Origin: Neopestalotiopsis rosae
Lineage: Eukaryota; Ascomycota; Sordariomycetes; Amphisphaeriales; Sporocadaceae
Assembly: GCA_023078685.1 (NCBI GenBank)
Contig: JALGAS010000005.1
Span: 434,001 to 498,000, forward strand
Direction of reading: 5' to 3'
DNA length: 64,000 bases
The position numbers were made by a program, and so were the translations under genes. Below, in pieces: positions 59,049 to 64,000 of this stretch (its first letter is position 1; each line of letters starts with the position of its first letter). The notes under the pieces were generated by a model, which saw only the letters and a list, made by a program, of their open reading frames with translations, ran no database searches and was not told where the DNA came from.

Positions 59049-60474
59049 ATGTCGCCACAAGCGAAAACGGCTTTGAAAGGCCCTGCCTTTGAACGCATTC
59101 CCCCGTGGGTGCAGCAGAAGCTATCGCCACTGGCTATCGAGAAGATCCAGGCCGTTCACGAGTGGGTTGAGAATGAGTGCATACCTCGAGAGCCCATCTA
59201 CAGAGCACAGCTCGAGGGCAGACGATGGAACACACCACCCATTGTCCATGGGCTTCGGCAAAAGGCCAAGGAACGGGGATTGTTCAACCTTTTCCTTCCC
59301 AAGCATTTCAAAGAAAGTCCTGGCCTGACGAATCTCGAATACTCTTGCTGCGCAGAGATCATGGGCAGATGCTACTGGGCTGCCCAGGTACGTATACACA
59401 TACAACTCTCCTATCCCATTCTTGAATAAAGGCAGCTGCTAATGCTAGACGTCACAGACTATGAATTGTCATGCCCCCGAGACGGGAAATATCGAACTCT
59501 TGGCCAAGTACTGCAATGAAGAGCAAAAGCAAAAGTGGCTCAAGCCGCTCTTGGACGGCGATGCCTCCTCTGCCTACTCCATGACCGAACCAGATGTGGC
59601 CAGCTCAGACGCCACGCAGATTGGCATTCGCATCACCCGCGACGGCAACCACTATGTCATCAATGGACGAAAACTTTACGGAAACTGCCTCTGGAACAAG
59701 GAGCTGTCGTTTTACATTCTCATGGGTTGTAGCGACCCCAACAACCCCGACAAGTGGCGGCGTCACTCGATGCTTATCGTCCCGTGCAGCACGCCGGGCA
59801 TCACCCAAGTCCGGAACCTTACCATCATGGGCTACGATCACGCGCCCGAAGGGCATGGAGAGTACCTCTATGAAAACGTCCGGGTCCCCGTCGACAACAT
59901 CATCCTGGGCGAAGGAAAAGCGTTTGAGATTGCTCAGGGAAGACTCGGGCCCGGGCGCATTCATCACTGCATGAGACTCATTGGCCAGTGCGAGCGCGCC
60001 TATGAGCTCGCCTTGATCCGATGCAACGACCCTCGCAAGAAGCCCCGAGGTAAGTTCATTGGCGAGTTTGACTCCAACATTGAGCGCATCGCCCAGATGC
60101 GCCTCGAGCTGGACGCCGCCAGGCTCGTGGTTCTCAATGCCGCCGACACCATGGACCTCCACGGCAACAAGGCGGGCAAGCGCAGCATTGCCCAGAGCAA
60201 GATTCTCGTCCCCGTCATGGCGGCCAAGTGGATCGACGAGTGCATGCAAATCTACGGCGGGCAGGGTCTCACCCAGCATACCGCGCTGCCCGAGATGTGG
60301 ACGTATGCCAGGTTTGTGCGAGTCGCCGATGGTCCCGATGCGGCACACAGGCATCAAGTCGGGCGAGAGGAGATGAAGACGGCTCAAGGCTTCATCGATC
60401 GGCATAAGGAGTATCAGGAGAGATACAAGAAATTTGCCGAGCAGTATGGAGAAAAGTATGAAACGTTTGATTAG
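59049..60474 (+). CDS. acyl-CoA dehydrogenase, ACAD10/11-like
   Basis: Exons 59049-59387 and 59458-60474; 451 residues. It forms the alpha,beta-double bond of an acyl-CoA with FAD. Domain order is N-terminal helical (WVQQKLSPLAIEKIQAVHEW), middle beta (SAYSMTEPDVASSDATQIG, YVINGRKLYGN) and C-terminal helical (GRLGPGRIHHCMRLIGQCERAYE, MQIYGGQGLTQ). The family base lies in VADGPDAAH (Asp404 or Asp407), as in ACAD10/11, not the Glu of medium-chain enzymes. The kinase-like N-terminal part of animal ACAD11 is absent. No PTS1 (ends ETFD); location could be mitochondrial or cytosolic/peroxisomal. The last exon is GC-rich. Confidence 0.93.
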
Positions 60475-61437
60475 GGTGTCTAGGAAGTTGTGCAATTGGC
60501 TACTGGTAGATTTCATGTCACTTTTTTTTTACTTTAACTGCTATTTAATCCCGTAATACTTCGACCGCGAATCATGATCAAGTCTGAATTGAATGTCGGG
60601 ATGCACATCTACAGTAATCACGTATATTAACACCTATCGTCGTTGCATGAGGGAGTATAAAGTGGGGGCTGCGCCTTTGCTAGGCACTAATTCGAGAACA
60701 CTTCCGGAATACATGCTAAATAAAACCATCAGGTAGTGACCAATCGTATAATAAAGTTCTATTTGTTACTATTTGGCAAGTTGTACGTTGAAGACAAACG
60801 AGCTCAAGTATAAGATGTGAGTCATGGTCTGGGAAGAACAATATTCCAATGACTCGGACGAAAAGGAAATGGTTAACCACGACTTTTGCATTAGCATGCG
60901 GGTTGACGGTTGGCGGTTAGCTGCAAGGACCCTGGACAGATTCCGTATCTTGCTACTCCACTCTCGAACACGTAGGTCCAGATCGACAAGGGACAATATT
61001 GGGGTTCGATTTTGTGACACAGCATCGTAAAGAGTTGCCTCTTGACTTTACCCCGCGCGCGCCACCTGGATATGATGGACTGTCCATCAGTCTCGGCATG
61101 CGCCCAATGTATCGAGAGGCGTTTTATCGACATCCGGCGTCCCTTCTGAGTAGCGTATCCGAAGCCCTGAGTGGTAGCTTTCTGGGTGGCATCGGATGTG
61201 ATGTTGCGCACCTACTTACATACCCACTTTGAAGGTGGGGAGGGTGAGTTAAATCCGAGCAGAGTGATCAATAGGGAGTGCCGTGCAGTCTTGGCAATTG
61301 TGATGAGCTTTGCTGAGTTATCTTTCCATTGAGGGTGAGATCTTTCTTCTGAGGATTGACTCGAAGACCCTGTTGTACTTTGCTCCCTTCTCCATCATTC
61401 TGCAGCGTCGTAATCATTGCAAAAGTCCATCGCCATC
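60475..61437. other. intergenic between ACAD and ALDH genes
   Basis: Two overlapping frames (about 100 codons, 60891-61211 minus and 60999-61232 plus) have no support. Nothing else seen. Confidence 0.5.
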
Positions 61438-63077
61438 ATGTCTCATCTCGGACCTTCGTTGAAAGAAGCTGTGGTTGGCGGTTCATCTAGCTTCCCATGG
61501 AGCAAGTCAAACTTGCCAAAGCAATTGTTCATCAACAATGAGGTGAGTCCAGCTTCTCAGCATGATGTGATCTAGATGCACGACTCAAACAGGTAAACAG
61601 TATGTCGATTCAAAAAACGACAAGAAGTTGTCAATCTCTACTCCCAAGGATGGATCCGAGGTTGCCAATGACGTGGCATTGGCTGGCGAGCATGATGTAG
61701 ATGCAGCAGTGGCAGCTGCACAGGCAGCGTTTCCAGTCTGGAAGAAGACGCCACCCACAAAGAAGAGAGACATCATTCTCAAGTTCGCCGACCTCCTTGA
61801 GGAGTACGGAAAGACAATGGCTGAGCTCACACGCCTCACCCTGGGTGCACCTTTTGCCGCCTTTGGATCGTTTGAGATCTACATGGCCGTCGAGTCGTTC
61901 CGTTACTTTGCCGGCTGGATTGACAAGTTCGCCGGCGAAAGCTACCCTCAGGATGACGGCTTCATGAAGATTGTACGCAACGAGCCATTGGGCGTCACCG
62001 CTGGCATCATTCCATGGAACGGACCCCTGGGAAGCGCTGGCATGAAGGCCGCCCCCGCCCTGGCCACGGGTAACTGCTTCATTCTCAAGCCGTCTGAGAA
62101 GACGCCCTTTGGAGCCCTTGCGCTTGGAACGCTCATCAAGGAGGCTGGTTTCCCGCCAGGTGTATTTCAAGTTCTGTCGGGAGATGGCTCCACTGGTGCG
62201 CTGCTCGCGAGTCACATGAGCATTCGCAAGGTCTCCTTTACTGGATCTACGACGACCGGTCGCAAGATTCAGGAGATGGCAGCCAAGAGCAACTTGAAGC
62301 GTGTAACCCTCGAGCTCGGAGGAAAGAGCCCCGCCGTTGTTTTTGATGACTGCAATCTGGAGAACGCCATTACTTGGTGTGTCAACGCCATTTGTGCCAA
62401 CACTGGCCAGGTCTGTTTCGCTGCCAGTCGCGTGTATGTGCAAGAAGGTATCTATGACAAGTTTGTCGAAGGATACAAGAAGGCCATGGAAGAGAGGGCA
62501 AAGAAGGTGGGAGACCCAGATGAGGACAGCACCATGATGGGCCCGCTCGTGGACAAGCTCCAATTTGACCGTGTCACTGGCTTTATGGAACGCGGAAAGT
62601 CCCAGGGTACCCTATTGACAGGTGGTGGACGTGTTGGCGAGACGGTGAGTCACTTTTCCTAGTCCTCAATCAAGATTTATGATGTATATACTGACTCATC
62701 TAATTACGATTTAGGGCTTCTTTGTTCAACCCACTGTCTTTACAGATGTTCCTGCGGATGCCGAAATCTCGCGCAACGAGATTTTTGGTCCCGTGTCTGT
62801 TCTGAACAGGTTCAAGACAGAGGAAGAAATCGTTGCCAAAGCCAACGATACCAACTTTGGTCTCATGGCAGGCGTCTTTACTCAGGACATCAACAAGGCG
62901 ATGCGCGTAGCATCTGATATTGACAGTGGTATGGTTGGAATCAACTGCATCTCTCTTTGCTTCCTTTCAGCACCATTTGGTGGAAGTAAGGAGAGCGGAA
63001 CCGGGCGGGAGAATGCCATTAATGCGCTGAGAATGTTTACGGAACCAAAAACGGTCATGATCAACCTTACGTACTAG
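61438..63077 (+). CDS. NAD(P)-dependent aldehyde dehydrogenase
   Basis: Exons 61438-61542, 61601-62644, 62715-63077; 503 residues. It oxidises an aldehyde to the acid. Visible are the oxyanion Asn175 in IIPWNGPLG, the cofactor loop VSFTGSTTTGRKI, the general base Glu273 in TLELGGKSP, and the nucleophile Cys307 in NTGQVCFAASRVYV. NEIFGPV and the C-terminal PFGGSKESGTGREN are standard. The length matches the class 1/2 ALDH fold. Substrate unknown; the position beside BVMO and ACAD genes suggests an aldehyde from ring opening (inference). No PTS1 (ends NLTY) and no presequence. It converges on the SDR gene at the right edge, 204 bases between stops. Confidence 0.94.
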
Positions 63078-63281
63078 TTAAGTAGTTCTCGGCATAGTTT
63101 CTTGTTCTCGGCCTAATACGGGAATTTGAATGGAACATCTATTTCCTGTGTATCTTTGAGTTGTTCACCAGAAAAAGTGCTCTGCTCAACTATATTTGAA
63201 AGGCTGTACCGCTAATTTAGAAGATGCAAACATATATACAATAGCATACATTATGCCGAAAAGTCACTTCAGGGCAAAGTT

Positions 63282-64000
63282 TTACAACCTAGAGAGTCTA
63301 CCAGCTGTTAATCTAGCTCCGCCATCCACCGCAACATTGACGCCGTTGCTGGAGGTTTGTCAGCTGATGAGTCTAGGAAACATTGAAAAATCGTCGCGTG
63401 AACTTACACATATTTTCCAGCAGGTGAGCACAGAAAAGTTGCGACACCGCCAATATCCTCTGGCTCTCCCAATCTTCCTAGGGGGTTGTCGTGGCTAAGA
63501 CTTTCCTCCCCTCCAAGATTGCTGATCAGGCCCTGCGCAAGCTTGCTAGGGAAAAAGCCTGGAGCGATGGAGTTGGATGTAATGTTGCGCGGCCCTAGTT
63601 CGACGGCCAGGTTCCTCGCCAGGTGCTTGTGTTCGAATGTCAGTCGATAGAGAAATTCTCATTCTGGCAAAAATGTACTCACGTCGGCTGCTGCTTTAGA
63701 TGCAGCGTACATGATTGTGCCATTCTCCCCAACATGGGGAACATTGGTACCAGCAGTCGAGCTGATGATGAGCAACCTCGACGGATCTTGTTTGGTGCCT
63801 GCCTGGGACAACAAGGGAAGAAATCTGTTTGTTGTTCTTGTTAGTAGCAAGATCTTTCGGCCTCAATGGGACATTTATGGGAAAGGTTTTCATACTGCTG
63901 CGTCAACTCGAATATTCCCCGAACATTGAGATCTAGAATCTTGGTCGAACTGCTTGGGGGCGCATCCTCGAATCGCGAACCCCAAGCCGCCCCCGCGTTG
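63282..64000 (-). CDS. FabG/RhlG-like SDR with C-terminal PTS1 (SRL), 5' part outside window
   Basis: Partial gene. Exons on the complement: from beyond 64000 to 63896, 63824-63683, 63625-63408, 63348-63282. The visible part starts inside NAGAAW (the NNAG motif) and continues ILDLNVRGIFELTQQ, the catalytic Ser in LIISSTAG and YAASKAA (Tyr, Lys), then APGFFPSKLAQGL, NPLGRLGEPEDIGG and NGVNVAVDGGARL. This order fits rhamnolipid-type 3-oxoacyl reductases. The last exon adds eight residues past the usual family end and closes in SRL-stop, a canonical peroxisomal signal. It likely acts on a 3-oxo/3-hydroxyacyl compound or a secondary alcohol in peroxisomes (inference). The N-terminal cofactor motif lies to the right of 64000. 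Confidence 0.87.

Noticed and set aside
59605..60516. 303-codon minus-strand frame opposite the ACAD gene (and similar ones opposite ALDH, TRR1 and ACC deaminase)
   Set aside because: Shadow frames produced by GC-rich codon use on the true strand; no motifs.
53117..64000. Secondary-metabolite biosynthetic cluster
   Set aside because: No polyketide synthase, NRPS, terpene synthase or prenyltransferase in the window; enzyme set fits degradation better.
1..64000. CRISPR arrays, operons, ribosome binding sites, prophage
   Set aside because: Eukaryotic DNA with spliceosomal introns; no regularly spaced direct repeats seen.

Overview
The window is nuclear DNA of a filamentous ascomycete (Pezizomycotina, most likely Sordariomycetes; the class is inference). 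The signs are many short introns (about 54-160 nt) with GTRNGT donors and CTAAY/CTGAC-type branch sites, single-gene transcription units, a fungal Zn2Cys6 regulator, a CBM1 cellulose-binding module and ERV14, PRP17, NPR2 and MAP1 orthologues. I rebuilt exons by eye so that the reading frame closes and family motifs are restored. Coordinates run from start codon to stop codon unless stated; UTRs are not resolved.

Layout. 0-9 kb: an acidic protein with a duplicated C-terminal motif, a small membrane protein, a secreted CBM1 protein and, convergent with it, an alcohol-oxidase-type GMC oxidoreductase. 8.8-13.2 kb: gene-poor. 13-24 kb: housekeeping genes PRP17/CDC40, ERV14, MAP1 and kynurenine 3-monooxygenase (BNA4), then an HSL-type esterase. 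24-34 kb: thioredoxin reductase with a possible mitochondrial presequence, an 86-residue Ser/Asn/Gly/Tyr-rich protein, a TMEM254-like membrane protein, ACC deaminase and a small signal-peptide/TM protein. 34.4-39.5 kb: gene-poor, holding one intron-containing tRNA-Arg(ACG). 39.5-47 kb: an Ala/Ser-rich secreted protein, NPR2 and two NAD(P)-binding oxidoreductases. 47-50.3 kb: a Zn2Cys6 transcription factor.

53.1-64 kb is the most interesting part. Five oxidoreductase genes lie together: Baeyer-Villiger monooxygenase, PRISE-type enone reductase, ACAD11-like acyl-CoA dehydrogenase, aldehyde dehydrogenase, and an FabG/RhlG-like SDR ending in the peroxisomal signal SRL that runs off the right edge. 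Read as a pathway, they could reduce a cyclic enone, expand the ketone to a lactone, oxidise the opened product to an acid and pass it to beta-oxidation. No polyketide synthase, NRPS or terpene synthase is present, so a catabolic cluster fits better than a biosynthetic one. The lactonase and CoA ligase such a route needs are not seen next to it and may lie past 64 kb.

At least a third of the window has no gene I can support; those stretches are listed.
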